In this document: piece by piece, positions 34,076 through 42,845 of the stretch | Numbering within the stretch: position 1 is the first letter of the stretch | Layout of the letters: every line of letters begins with the position of its first letter | From: Roseobacter denitrificans OCh 114 | Lineage (GTDB): Bacteria; Pseudomonadota; Alphaproteobacteria; Rhodobacterales; Rhodobacteraceae | NCBI RefSeq assembly: GCF_000014045.1 | Contig: NC_008209.1 | Coordinates: forward strand, 3,495,001 to 3,559,000 | Direction: 5' to 3' | DNA length: 64,000 nucleotides | Position numbers and translations under genes: made by a program | Notes under the pieces: model-generated | The model's database searches: none | What the model saw: only the letters and a program-made list of their open reading frames with translations | What the model was told of the DNA's origin: nothing

Positions 34076-34780
34076 ATGCCCCAACACATCCTCATCATCG
34101 AAGACGACAGAACCACAAGAACAAGATTAGCCGCGTATCTGAGAGAACAGGGATACCGTGTCAGCGAGGCCGAAAACGCCGACACGATGGAACAGATCAT
34201 CGCCGAAGATCCCCCGGAACTCCTGCTCATCGACATCAATCTGGAGGGCAAGGACGGGCTGACCATCACCCGCGAACAGCGCAGCGTCTCAAGGGTCGGG
34301 ATCATCCTGCTGACGGCACGCGACGATCAGGTGGACAAGATCGTCGGTCTGGAAATGGGCGCCGATGACTACATCACCAAGCCCTTTGACAAACGTGAAC
34401 TGGCCGCCAGGGTCAAGAATCTGCTCGCGCGGATTGCCGATATCGGACAGGCCCCGCAAGGCGCAGCACCCGTTGAAGAATTCGGCCCATGGGCCTTTGA
34501 CCGCATCCGGCGCAGGCTGGTTTCAGCGGCCCGCACCGAAACGCTGACCAAACAGGAATTCGACGTCATGAGCGCGCTTGCCGATCACCCCGGTCAGACG
34601 CTCAGCCGGGCCCGGCTGGCCGAAATGATGGGCCGTCGGGCGCTGCGCTCGAATGACCGGATGATTGATGTGGTCGTGGGTCGTTTGCGCAAGAAACTGG
34701 AACATGATCCCGCCAATCCCGAATGGATACTGACCGAACACGGTCGCGGCTATCATTTTGTCGATCCCGGCGCGATCTGA
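34076..34780 (+). CDS. torR: OmpR-family response regulator TorR
   Basis: A 234-residue response regulator. The receiver domain (1-120) has the acidic pair E9-D10-D11, phospho-acceptor D53 (LLLIDINLEG) and the switch Lys in DDYITKPFDK. The C-terminal winged helix (about 145-232) has LTKQEFDVMSALADHPGQTLS and ends EHGRGYHF. The identity as TorR rests on its position between torA and the TorS-type sensor. It converges on torS, and the two coding regions overlap by 28 bp at their 3' ends. Confidence 0.9.
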   Translation: MPQHILIIEDDRTTRTRLAAYLREQGYRVSEAENADTMEQIIAEDPPELLLIDINLEGKDGLTITREQRSVSRVGIILLTARDDQVDKIVGLEMGADDYITKPFDKRELAARVKNLLARIADIGQAPQGAAPVEEFGPWAFDRIRRRLVSAARTETLTKQEFDVMSALADHPGQTLSRARLAEMMGRRALRSNDRMIDVVVGRLRKKLEHDPANPEWILTEHGRGYHFVDPGAI

Positions 34781-37533
34781 AGCTCCGCCGCCTGTGCCGC
34801 CCTGTGCAGCACTGATTTTGCCTCCTGTGCTGCGTCTTTCAAAAGGCTGCGCAAGGCCGCGTCCGCGCCGTTTTCTGCCGCTTCGATGCGAGCCAGAACC
34901 GCGCACAGGCTTTCGAGCCGAAAATTGGCTGCAGCCCCTTTGAGCCTGTGCGCGCTCTTACGCGCGCTCCCCGGTGGGCCATCAAGAATGGCACCGACGG
35001 CACGGGGCAAATCATCCAGAAACTCTGCCACGATCTGCCCGGTGATCTGCGGCCCCAAGTCGGCGGCGTCACCGCACAGGCTGTCCAGAACACCCGCGTA
35101 ATCGGCGGGCACCGCATCCGTGGTGCCAGCGTCCAGCACTTTGGCCAGGGCGCGCGGTGAGACCGGTTTGGACAGGACCCGCGCAACGCCCAGCCTTTGC
35201 CGGTTTTCCGGCGTGTCCTCGATAAGGTGGGCGGTGAGCGCCACCAGCAGCGGAGCATTTTCCTGCTGTGCAAGCGCAGCCGCCACATCCGCCCCGCCCA
35301 TGTCAGGCAGATCAAGGTCGATCAGGACCAGATCAAAGCGCCCCGCCCGACCTGCTTGCACGCCGGCGGCGCCGGTCTGCGCCACCGTGACGCGACAGCC
35401 GAGCCGTTCCAGATACCCGCGCGCAACCATCAGATTGACCGCATGATCGTCAATGACGAGCACATCACGGCGTATGCAGGCGTCACCGAGCGGCGCCTCT
35501 TCCTGCACCACCTGTGCGGGATCGCCGTGCAGCACCGGGACGGTCAGGGTGAACCGACTGCCCACGCCGACCTCGCTTTCGATGCTGAGCGCGCCCCCGA
35601 GCGCCTCGGTCAACTTGCGCGAAATCGCCAGCCCAAGGCCCAAGCCCTCGATCCCGGCGCGTTTGGCCGCATCCGTGCGCATATAGGCATCAAAGGCATG
35701 GGCAATCGCCTCACGGGTCATGCCGACACCGGTATCGGCAACCGTAAAGCTGAGCACGGGCTGCCCCGATTGCGCATCCATGGCGTGATCCACGACCAGC
35801 GTTGCCGCACCGTGAGGGGTATATTTCACCGCGTTTGATATCAGGTTCCCGACGATCTGGCGGATCTTCACAACGTCGCCCAACACGACCAGCGGTGCCG
35901 GGTTGGACAGGTCCACCACCGCCTCCAGCCCTTTCTGCGCGGCCAGCGACTGCACCTGATGGCCCAACTGCCCGACCAGTTCCCGCAGCGGGAAATGCAC
36001 CGGATTGCCACGGTTGGCACTGTCTTCGCCGCCAGCAAAATTCAGGATGTCATTGGTGATGTCCAGCAAGTCGCGCGCCGAATTCAGCGCGGTGGCGGTG
36101 CGCGCCTTGGCCTCGGGGTCCGTCATATCGGCCTGCAACAGATCGAGCATACCGATGATCCCGTTCAGGGGCGTGCGGATTTCGTGGCTCATCCGGGCCA
36201 GAAACTCGGTCTTGCTGCGGTTGGCCGCTTCGGCCTCGGCGCGCGCCGCATCCGAGGCCTGCATCTCTGCCACGACATCGCCCGTGCGCGCGATCACCGC
36301 CTCCTCCAGATGCCCCCGCAACCGGGCCGCATCCTGCGCCCGCCGCCGCAGGATGTTCAGCGCTTTTTCCATCCGTCCGATTTCATCATGGCCACTGATC
36401 GCAACAGGCTGTCCATATTCACCCCCCGCCACAGCCACGATCCGGCGCGATATGTTCCCGAGTCGGGTGACGAGTTGCCGGCGCGCATAGACCCACAGCA
36501 ACCCGCCCGCGATGACCGCGCCCGTGATAACCACCAGCAAGCCAAAAAGCATCCATGAGGAGCGCGTCTTGGCCGCTGCAATCTGCGCAAGTCCCTCGGC
36601 CTGAACCAGATCGCGCGCCTGCCGCGCGCGCTCGGACAGTGCCGCGATGGTGTTTTGCAACAAGACGCTGTCCTGCGCGATCAGCGCCCGCAGCGCGATC
36701 CTGTCGCGCGACGCTTCCGTCAAGCCGCCACTGGCTACGGCCTGCTGTTGTCGCTGCAACAACGCCACCGCTTCCTGCGCCGCCTGTGGGGACGGCAGAT
36801 AGGCCACACGGCGTTGCGCAAGGGTGATCCCTGCCTCCAGCTCGGTCTGTATCTGTGCCATCTGCGCCAGTGTCGTTATTTCTGGCACCTGCTGAAACTG
36901 CAACCGCAAGGCATCCACCATCCGCGCCAGTTCCGTGAGCCGCTCAAAGGCAAAGAAATAGCGATCCGCCAATGCATCGAGTGCCGGGCGCGGGTTGGCC
37001 TCCGGATTGTCATAGAGGTCCGCAATACCAGCCGTTATCCGCAGGCGGGACAGGTCCGTCTGCGCCGCGATCAGGGCATCAAGGCGCGCGCCCTCTTGTG
37101 CAACTTCCTGCGCCATGCGACGGATTTGTCCCGCCAGCCGCAGTTCCGCATGCCCGTTGGTCGTCATCCGGGCGACGATCTCACGCGCCTGCGAGCCCTC
37201 GCTGACCTCATCCGCAGCCACCGTCATCTCGGCGAGCCTCTGCGCGCCTTCTTCGATGTCGCGAACCGTGCTTTGCAGGGCGGTCGCAATCTGCGAGAGG
37301 TCACCGCTTGTGTCCGCCTGAACGAAGGCTGCCGCGAGCGATCCCACGACTTCGGTGGATGTGCCAATCCGGCTGGCCAGTTCGATCGCGGGCAGATTGG
37401 CTTGGATCAACGCCTCCTGCGTGCGCACCAGATAGCGGTTGACGCCAATCGCGACGAGGCCCACCATGATGGACAAAGCCGCCAAAGCGCTCAGGATTTG
37501 AATAAGCCGCGTGTCAAAACTCGTTCGTCGCAT
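34753..37533 (-). CDS. torS: TorS-type hybrid sensor histidine kinase
   Basis: A 926-residue membrane phosphorelay kinase. TM1 is about 10-32; a long helical periplasmic sensor spans 33-325; TM2 is 327-349; HAMP follows. The kinase core has H450 (SHEIRTPLNG), the N-box ISNAVKYTPHG and GLGLGLAISRKL. A receiver domain (about 689-800) has D739, and a C-terminal HPt domain has H862 (AHRLKGAAANF). This HK-REC-HPt order and the helical sensor are characteristic of TorS, which detects TMAO with TorT. Its ATG at 37533 lies inside the first codons of the opposing torT gene. Confidence 0.93.
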   Translation of the reverse strand: MRRTSFDTRLIQILSALAALSIMVGLVAIGVNRYLVRTQEALIQANLPAIELASRIGTSTEVVGSLAAAFVQADTSGDLSQIATALQSTVRDIEEGAQRLAEMTVAADEVSEGSQAREIVARMTTNGHAELRLAGQIRRMAQEVAQEGARLDALIAAQTDLSRLRITAGIADLYDNPEANPRPALDALADRYFFAFERLTELARMVDALRLQFQQVPEITTLAQMAQIQTELEAGITLAQRRVAYLPSPQAAQEAVALLQRQQQAVASGGLTEASRDRIALRALIAQDSVLLQNTIAALSERARQARDLVQAEGLAQIAAAKTRSSWMLFGLLVVITGAVIAGGLLWVYARRQLVTRLGNISRRIVAVAGGEYGQPVAISGHDEIGRMEKALNILRRRAQDAARLRGHLEEAVIARTGDVVAEMQASDAARAEAEAANRSKTEFLARMSHEIRTPLNGIIGMLDLLQADMTDPEAKARTATALNSARDLLDITNDILNFAGGEDSANRGNPVHFPLRELVGQLGHQVQSLAAQKGLEAVVDLSNPAPLVVLGDVVKIRQIVGNLISNAVKYTPHGAATLVVDHAMDAQSGQPVLSFTVADTGVGMTREAIAHAFDAYMRTDAAKRAGIEGLGLGLAISRKLTEALGGALSIESEVGVGSRFTLTVPVLHGDPAQVVQEEAPLGDACIRRDVLVIDDHAVNLMVARGYLERLGCRVTVAQTGAAGVQAGRAGRFDLVLIDLDLPDMGGADVAAALAQQENAPLLVALTAHLIEDTPENRQRLGVARVLSKPVSPRALAKVLDAGTTDAVPADYAGVLDSLCGDAADLGPQITGQIVAEFLDDLPRAVGAILDGPPGSARKSAHRLKGAAANFRLESLCAVLARIEAAENGADAALRSLLKDAAQEAKSVLHRAAQAAELQIAPGSTK

Positions 37534-38521
37534 AACCGGACACTACGGGGCTACCGGTATCGGCACAATCGCCACATTCTGTCTGGCGCTCACTCTGTCT
37601 GTGACGGCCCTGCCACCGTCGGCCGCGGCGCAGGCGCACAAGGTGTTTTGTGCCTTGGTGCCCCATTTCAAGGATGAATACTGGCTCAGTGTCGGCTTTG
37701 GCCTTGAGCAGGAGGCGCAGCGCAACAACACAGACATTCTGTTCTTTGAGGCGGGCGGGTATGGCGACCCGGCTGTGCAGATTGACCAGCTTGAGACCTG
37801 CGTGACGCGCGGGGTCGATGCGATTTTGATCGGGGCGGTGGCGTCCGATCATAACGGCCTGACAGAGGCGATTGAACGCGCGGCACGGGATGTCCCTGTC
37901 TTTGGACTGGTCAACGCGGTGCACAGCGATGCGCTGGCCGGTCGTGTCGGTGTGGACTGGCGCGACATGGGATATCTTCTGGGCCAGCACCTGAGCACGC
38001 TGCATCCGGCAGGCTCGCCTGCGCAAACGGCCGTTCTTGTCACCGGCCCGGCCGGGTCCGGCTGGACGGGTCCGCTGGAGGCCGGACTGCGCGAAGGGCT
38101 TGCCCGGAGTTCGGTGACGATCCTCGACGTGCTGGGTGCAGATACCGGCCTGCGCCACCAGCTTGCGCTGAGCGAACAGGCGCTGGAACGCCACCCTGGT
38201 GCCAATTATCTGATCGGCAGCGCCCCGGCCATCGAGGCCGCGCTCGGTTTGCTGGCAACCCGCCCGCACAGGGACAAACCCGTTCTCGTGGCGACCTATG
38301 TCAACCACACGGTCAAACGTGGCCTGATGAACGCCAGTGTGCTGGCCGCGTCTTTTGATGACCCGATGGTGCAGGCCAGAATGGCGATTAAAATGGCCGC
38401 TTCCGCGCCCGCGCGCAGTGCGCAGACCCTCGGACCGAAGGTTGTGGTTCTGACAAACAGTGACGATAATCTGACCGAAGTCCGCATGTCGCCCGCTGAC
38501 TACTTTCCGGCGCTTCAATAG
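37511..38521 (+). CDS. torT: TMAO-binding periplasmic protein TorT
   Basis: A 336-residue periplasmic binding protein of the sugar-binding (type I) fold. A signal peptide (about 1-41, ending PSAAAQA) is followed by FCALVPHFKDEYWLSVGFGL, typical of TorT. It senses TMAO and switches the TorS sensor rather than acting in import. The only in-frame start is GTG at 37511, since TGA lies four codons upstream. It overlaps the torS start by 23 bp head to head. A Shine-Dalgarno sequence is weak. Confidence 0.88.
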   Translation: MSKLVRRITGHYGATGIGTIATFCLALTLSVTALPPSAAAQAHKVFCALVPHFKDEYWLSVGFGLEQEAQRNNTDILFFEAGGYGDPAVQIDQLETCVTRGVDAILIGAVASDHNGLTEAIERAARDVPVFGLVNAVHSDALAGRVGVDWRDMGYLLGQHLSTLHPAGSPAQTAVLVTGPAGSGWTGPLEAGLREGLARSSVTILDVLGADTGLRHQLALSEQALERHPGANYLIGSAPAIEAALGLLATRPHRDKPVLVATYVNHTVKRGLMNASVLAASFDDPMVQARMAIKMAASAPARSAQTLGPKVVVLTNSDDNLTEVRMSPADYFPALQ

Positions 38522-38557
38522 CGCCACTGCGGGGCAACGGACATATTCCCATGTGGA

Positions 38558-39523
38558 TCACGTCCTGCGCCGGATCAGAAACGACAGGCACAAGGTGACG
38601 GTCATGGCGGCGTAGGCGGCGATGGCATGCGGCGCCAGTGACGGCAGGCCATGGATCAGCATCGTACCATTGCCGCCGGGGATGATGGCAGCCGATGCGC
38701 CCATGATGGCCCCACCAGACAGGCAGCGCGCGCCGCCCCACGCTTTCGGGCGGCGCAGATCAAAATCACCGTACCACCACGCCGCGATGAGGCCCCCGAT
38801 CACGACCGTCGCGGCACACATCACCACCGGCAAACCATCCGCATGGGCGTCGGGGTGCACAAGACGTTCGGCACGATGCGACAGAAGGCTCATGTAGGTC
38901 CAGCTGCCCGCCAAGGTGTAGAGCAGCCCACCACAGACACCAACCACCAGCATTGCCCGATACGGCCCCATGCGCGTGGATGCAGGATCGCGCATGTTGC
39001 GCAGCCAGCGGGGCGCGCGCCGATAAAGCGCTACAATCAGAACCACGACCAGCGCGCCCCAGACGGCCAAAGCGCCCATGCCCGGCTGTTCGAGGGGGGA
39101 GACGCGCAGCGGCGCGTCATTGCCAGCGCCGGTTCCGAGCGAGGCCATGGCGATGGCCCCGCCGACCATCCCGACAATCGTGAGCCCATAGACAAGGTTA
39201 CCGCCCGTCAGATGCGCCAGCGTGCCAAGGGCGCAGGCCCGGTTGATCCGCGCGCCAAGCCCGAAGGCAACCCCCGCGAGGAGAACCTGCACCGTCACGG
39301 GGTATCCGGCAGACAGCGTCGCACTGGCCGGAAACAGCCAGTGCAAGGGCAAGATCACTGCCCCCGCCCCTGCCGCCGCGACCCCAAAAGCGCGAAAACG
39401 TCTGCTGCGGCGTTCAACAATCAGCGACTGCGTTGCGGCAACCGCACAGATACTGCCGCGCCGGATCGCATAGCCGACACAAAACGCAAGCATCAGCAGA
39501 AAGGGGGTGAGCAGGACGGTCAT
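38558..39523 (-). CDS. YeeE/YedE-family membrane transporter
   Basis: A 321-residue membrane protein of the YeeE/YedE (DUF395) family, known from thiosulfate uptake and sulfur-compound transport. It has about nine hydrophobic segments. Conserved cysteine sites are visible: RRGSICAVAATQS near the N-terminus, NRACALGTLAHLTGGN in the middle, and GGARCLSGGAIMGASAAIIPGGN near the end. It starts 15 bp after the reductase gene and is the last gene of a TetR-linked thiol-redox operon, which suggests that it imports a reduced sulfur species (inference). Confidence 0.88.
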   Translation of the reverse strand: MTVLLTPFLLMLAFCVGYAIRRGSICAVAATQSLIVERRSRRFRAFGVAAAGAGAVILPLHWLFPASATLSAGYPVTVQVLLAGVAFGLGARINRACALGTLAHLTGGNLVYGLTIVGMVGGAIAMASLGTGAGNDAPLRVSPLEQPGMGALAVWGALVVVLIVALYRRAPRWLRNMRDPASTRMGPYRAMLVVGVCGGLLYTLAGSWTYMSLLSHRAERLVHPDAHADGLPVVMCAATVVIGGLIAAWWYGDFDLRRPKAWGGARCLSGGAIMGASAAIIPGGNGTMLIHGLPSLAPHAIAAYAAMTVTLCLSFLIRRRT

Positions 39524-39538
39524 GTTCAGTCGTTCTTA

Positions 39539-40996
39539 TCAGCCGCCCGGCCCGCAGTCGATGCAGCGCAGCGGCGGATTGGGGCCAAAATCCAATGTGG
39601 CTGCAAGGTTGCGCAGCGCGGTGCGCAGGCCCTCTTCGATCACAGGATGATAGAACGGGCGCTGCAACACTTCGGTAACGGTCAGTTTGCTCTCGATGGT
39701 CCAGGCCAGCAGGTGAGCCAGATGCTCCGCCGCCGGGCCTATGATCTCGGCCCCGAGCAACAGCCCGGTTTCGCGATCCCCGTAGACACGCAGCAAACCC
39801 TTGTCCTTGCCGATGACACGCGCGCGGCCCTGATCCTCAAAGGAAACCTCGCCATAGGCGAAATCGACACCCGCCTCTGTCAATGCCTTGTGGCCACGAC
39901 CGGCAATCGCGATCTGCGGGTCAGAAAACACCACGCCGAGGCCCGTGCGGCGCACGCGGCGGTAAACTTCGGGATACCGGGCGGCATTCTCGCCTGCGAT
40001 CCGGCCTTCATCCGCAGCTTCGTGCAACAGGGGCAGATCAACAGCGGCATCGCCGGTCACAAAGATCGGTGCACCCGTGTCGCTCTTGGTTCGTGCCTGC
40101 ATGGACTGCGGGTCAATATCTGGCGTGCCGCGCGCATCCAGCACCAGCGAGGTGTTTTCCAACCCGATCCGGTCAAGGTTGGGCCGACGCCCCGTTGCGG
40201 CCAGCAGGAAATCGAACCGCTCTTCGCCTGTGTCGCTGGCATCCTTGCGGTTGCGCCACTGCACCACGACCGCGTCACCGTCGCGCGTGATCTTCGTCTC
40301 AGCATCAAAATGCGCGGCGAACTCGGCCCCGAATGTGTCACGGGCATAGGCCACCAGATCCGGATCGCTCAGCGGGCCGACGGCATTGCCCATCCCGAAG
40401 AGATGCACCCGCACGCCCAGACGCGACAGCGCCTGACCCAGTTCCAGCCCGATCACACCTGCGCCAAAGACGGCAACCGAGCGGGGCAAATCCTGCCAGT
40501 CAAACACATCATCGTTGATGATCAACCGATCCACTGCGACCTCGAAGGGGGCCGGCACTGCGGGGCGAGAGCCTGTCGCAATGATCACCGTGCGGGCGCT
40601 CAGCCGGGTGCCATCGGCCAGTTCCAAGGTGTGATCATCAACAAACCGCGCATTCTGGCGGATCAGGTGATCGTCCTTGAATTCATCCACGGCCTCCTTG
40701 ACGAAGCCCACGAAACGGTCGCGTTCTGTGCGCAGCCGGTGCATCACGGCAACGCCATCGACTGTTACATCGCCTGCATGAACGCCGAATTTCGCGGTGT
40801 GGCGCGCTTCATGCGCGGCATCTGCCGCCGCGATCAACAGTTTGGAGGGCATGCACCCGACCCTTGCGCAGGTCGTTCCCAAAGGACCTCCGTCAATCAG
40901 GGCGATCCTGTCGGTTTGCCTTGCGGCCTCGCGGTAAGCAGCCATTCCGGCCGTGCCAGCGCCGAGGATTGCAACGTCTACGTCATATTCGCTCAT
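39539..40996 (-). CDS. dihydrolipoyl dehydrogenase-like FAD disulfide reductase with C-terminal CxxC
   Basis: A 485-residue class I pyridine-nucleotide disulfide oxidoreductase. The FAD loop GAGTAG is at 12-17, the redox pair C43-C48 in TTCARVGCMPSK, the NAD loop GAGVIGLELG in the middle and the catalytic His-Glu in FYHPVIEEGL near the end. The last eight residues are CIDCGPGG, giving a second cysteine pair at 478 and 481. No lipoyl-complex genes are near. The neighbours (glutaredoxin, DUF417 protein, TetR) resemble the E. coli rcl reactive-chlorine operon, where RclA is a related flavoenzyme. Confidence 0.88.
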   Translation of the reverse strand: MSEYDVDVAILGAGTAGMAAYREAARQTDRIALIDGGPLGTTCARVGCMPSKLLIAAADAAHEARHTAKFGVHAGDVTVDGVAVMHRLRTERDRFVGFVKEAVDEFKDDHLIRQNARFVDDHTLELADGTRLSARTVIIATGSRPAVPAPFEVAVDRLIINDDVFDWQDLPRSVAVFGAGVIGLELGQALSRLGVRVHLFGMGNAVGPLSDPDLVAYARDTFGAEFAAHFDAETKITRDGDAVVVQWRNRKDASDTGEERFDFLLAATGRRPNLDRIGLENTSLVLDARGTPDIDPQSMQARTKSDTGAPIFVTGDAAVDLPLLHEAADEGRIAGENAARYPEVYRRVRRTGLGVVFSDPQIAIAGRGHKALTEAGVDFAYGEVSFEDQGRARVIGKDKGLLRVYGDRETGLLLGAEIIGPAAEHLAHLLAWTIESKLTVTEVLQRPFYHPVIEEGLRTALRNLAATLDFGPNPPLRCIDCGPGG

Positions 40997-41027
40997 TGTT
41001 TTGGTCCTTTTGTCACCAGTGTTGGTT

Positions 41028-41300
41028 TCACGCTGGTTGTTTGATATTGAGCAGCGCGTCGAGGGTGCCTGATGTGTTGAGGGCGGTGAGGTCGCTGTTT
41101 CCGCCGACGTGGAAGTCTGCGATGAAGATTTGCGGCACGGTGGTGCGCCCGCCGGCGCGGGCGATCATTTCGCCGCGCCGCTCCGGGGTGATGTCGATGT
41201 CGTGGTTCACGAAGCGCACGCCTTTGGCGCTCAGCAGGGCGCGGGCGGCTTTGCAATGGGGGCAATAGCCCTTGGTGTAGAGTGTGATTTCAGGGGGCAT
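41028..41300 (-). CDS. glutaredoxin (GrxC type)
   Basis: A 90-residue glutaredoxin with the dithiol site C13-P-H-C16 in YTKGYCPHCKAA, the cis-Pro loop TTVPQIFIADFHVGG and the GG pair. It reduces protein or glutathione disulfides. CPHC instead of the usual CPYC is a minor variant. ATG at 41300 follows GGAGACACCCC. It lies between the DUF417 gene and the flavoprotein gene of the same operon, so the flavoprotein could be its electron donor (inference). Confidence 0.92.
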   Translation of the reverse strand: MPPEITLYTKGYCPHCKAARALLSAKGVRFVNHDIDITPERRGEMIARAGGRTTVPQIFIADFHVGGNSDLTALNTSGTLDALLNIKQPA

Positions 41301-41351
41301 GGGGTGTCTCCGGGTCTGCGCCCCCGCCGCATTGGCGGGGGCGGTGATGGG

Positions 41352-41852
41352 TCAGCTGCGGGCGATGCGGCGCAGGGCGTCACCGGACAAGAACAGCGCG
41401 GCGGCCAGCAGGACGATGTCTTTGAGCAGGAACTGGCCCGGCACGACCGATAGCGCGGGAAAGCCGCCGAGGCTCGGCTCGGTCACGGGCGCGGTGAACA
41501 GGAAGCTGGCCGTCACAAAGAAGGTCGCCAGCGCGCCCAGGGCCCCCAGCAGCGCCACCTTGGGAAATTTCGCACCCACCACCAGCAGCAGGGCAATCGC
41601 GATCTCGGCGGATCCGATCAGGTTCGACGCCCCCTGCAGCGAAAACACCGAATAGAGCCAGCTGGTCAGCGGGCTGGAGGCGACCAGACCCTCGATGGCG
41701 CCCGCCTCATAGGCGGTGAATTTCATCGCGCCGATCCAGCCCAGCACGATCGCGCTGGAAAAGCGGATCGCATGGGTGCCCGCATTCGCCACGGTGTCGC
41801 CCAGATCGGCGAGGTTCACGGCGGCGGCGGGGGTTTCTGTGACATGTGTCAT
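41352..41852 (-). CDS. DUF417/YkgB (RclC-like) inner-membrane protein
   Basis: A 166-residue membrane protein with about four transmembrane segments. It has the YkgB-family pattern IVLGWIGAMKFTAYEAGAIEG, then SPLTSWLYSVFSLQGASNLIG and a C-terminal FLLKDIVLLAAALFLSG. In E. coli the homologue RclC protects against reactive chlorine species; its biochemical role is not known. It is the first gene of the operon, 17 bp downstream of a TetR-type operator, and is divergent from the TetR gene. Confidence 0.87.
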   Translation of the reverse strand: MTHVTETPAAAVNLADLGDTVANAGTHAIRFSSAIVLGWIGAMKFTAYEAGAIEGLVASSPLTSWLYSVFSLQGASNLIGSAEIAIALLLVVGAKFPKVALLGALGALATFFVTASFLFTAPVTEPSLGGFPALSVVPGQFLLKDIVLLAAALFLSGDALRRIARS

Positions 41853-41869
41853 GATGTGTTTCCTTTCTT

Positions 41870-41950
41870 GACCGAGTGGTCTTTATTTGGGTAAAGCTGT
41901 GCGGCGTCAGTGCCGATGACCAACACCTAGAGATTACGGACCAATCGGTC
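41870..41950. promoter_or_regulatory. two GACCnnnnGGTC palindromes, candidate TetR operators
   Basis: GACCGAGTGGTC at 41870-41881 and GACCAATCGGTC at 41939-41950 share the GACCnnnnGGTC core, and both extend into a common TTGACCGANTGGTC in opposite orientation. One sits beside the DUF417 operon start and the other 39 bp before the TetR start, so one repressor could control both directions. Confidence 0.7.
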
Positions 41951-41989
41951 AACAACTATCTGTTCACAGCTTCGCGAGGACAATGACAC

Positions 41990-42586
41990 ATGCAGCAACC
42001 CGGGCGCCCGAGGGAATTTGACCCCGATGAGACCCTGTCGAAAATCATGCATCTGTTCTGGGAACACGGCTATGAGGCGACAGGGCTGAGCGACATCACA
42101 AAGGCCACGGGGCTGGGCAAGGCGAGCCTTTATGCGGCCTTTGGCAACAAGCAGTCGATGTACCTCAAGGCGCTTGCACATTACGACGCCCGGATGGTGG
42201 AGGGGGCGGTGCGCATCCTGCGCGCGCCTGACACGGCCCCGCTGGCGCGGATCGACGGGTTTCTTTCCGCGCCGCTCACCGCCCTGCGCGATCACGCCGA
42301 CAGCCGTGGCTGCTTCCTGTGCAACGCCTCGGCGGATCGCGCAGCACTCGATGCACAAACGGCAGCCCTCGTGCGCGCAGGCTATGACCGGATGCGCCAC
42401 GCCATCGCCCATGCGCTGAGCGAGGCACGCCCGGACATGACCCGGGACGCGCGCGCTCAACAGGCGCAACTGATCCTCACGGTCTATTCCGGCCTGCGCA
42501 TCATGGCCCGCGCCGCCACAAACCCCGAAACCCTGCAACAGGCAAAAGACGCCGTCATGATAAACCTCGGAAACAAAACAGAATAA
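41990..42586 (+). CDS. TetR-family regulator with a CxxC motif
   Basis: A 198-residue TetR/AcrR-type repressor. The N-terminal helix-turn-helix (about 12-60) includes GLSDITKATGLGKASLYAAF. The ligand domain contains C108-F-L-C111 in RGCFLCNASADRA, at the position where the redox-sensing E. coli NemR has its reactive Cys106. This, and the divergent thiol-redox operon, suggest that it senses an oxidant or electrophile through these cysteines. That is an inference. Confidence 0.9.
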   Translation: MQQPGRPREFDPDETLSKIMHLFWEHGYEATGLSDITKATGLGKASLYAAFGNKQSMYLKALAHYDARMVEGAVRILRAPDTAPLARIDGFLSAPLTALRDHADSRGCFLCNASADRAALDAQTAALVRAGYDRMRHAIAHALSEARPDMTRDARAQQAQLILTVYSGLRIMARAATNPETLQQAKDAVMINLGNKTE

Positions 42587-42845
42587 CGCGCAAGGGGGTG
42601 GGTTGCTCTGCCCCTGTGTGGTCCCTGCACCCTTCGGTTTCCGTGACTGCATTGAGGCCTGTTGCCGCAGCGGGCAGCCAGCGCACCAGCAGCCACTTCG
42701 CGCCCGGCTGAAAACCGAAGCTCACTTGTATCGCGCCGCGACTGGTCATTTTCTGATGCGGTTGATTTCTTCCACGGGCGCGCTTTTGCTTTTGCTCAAA
42801 TCCATTTAAAGGGGCCAAGGACTGCCGCGCAAAAGGAGAGTTTTA

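Noticed and set aside
38651..41044. Very long antisense open frame (797 codons) opposite the transporter and flavoprotein genes
   Set aside because: Long antisense frames are common opposite GC-rich genes. The opposite strand encodes well-defined proteins with intact motifs. The same reasoning applies to the long frames at 12984-14771, 21097-22833, 26646-28538 and 54287-55930.
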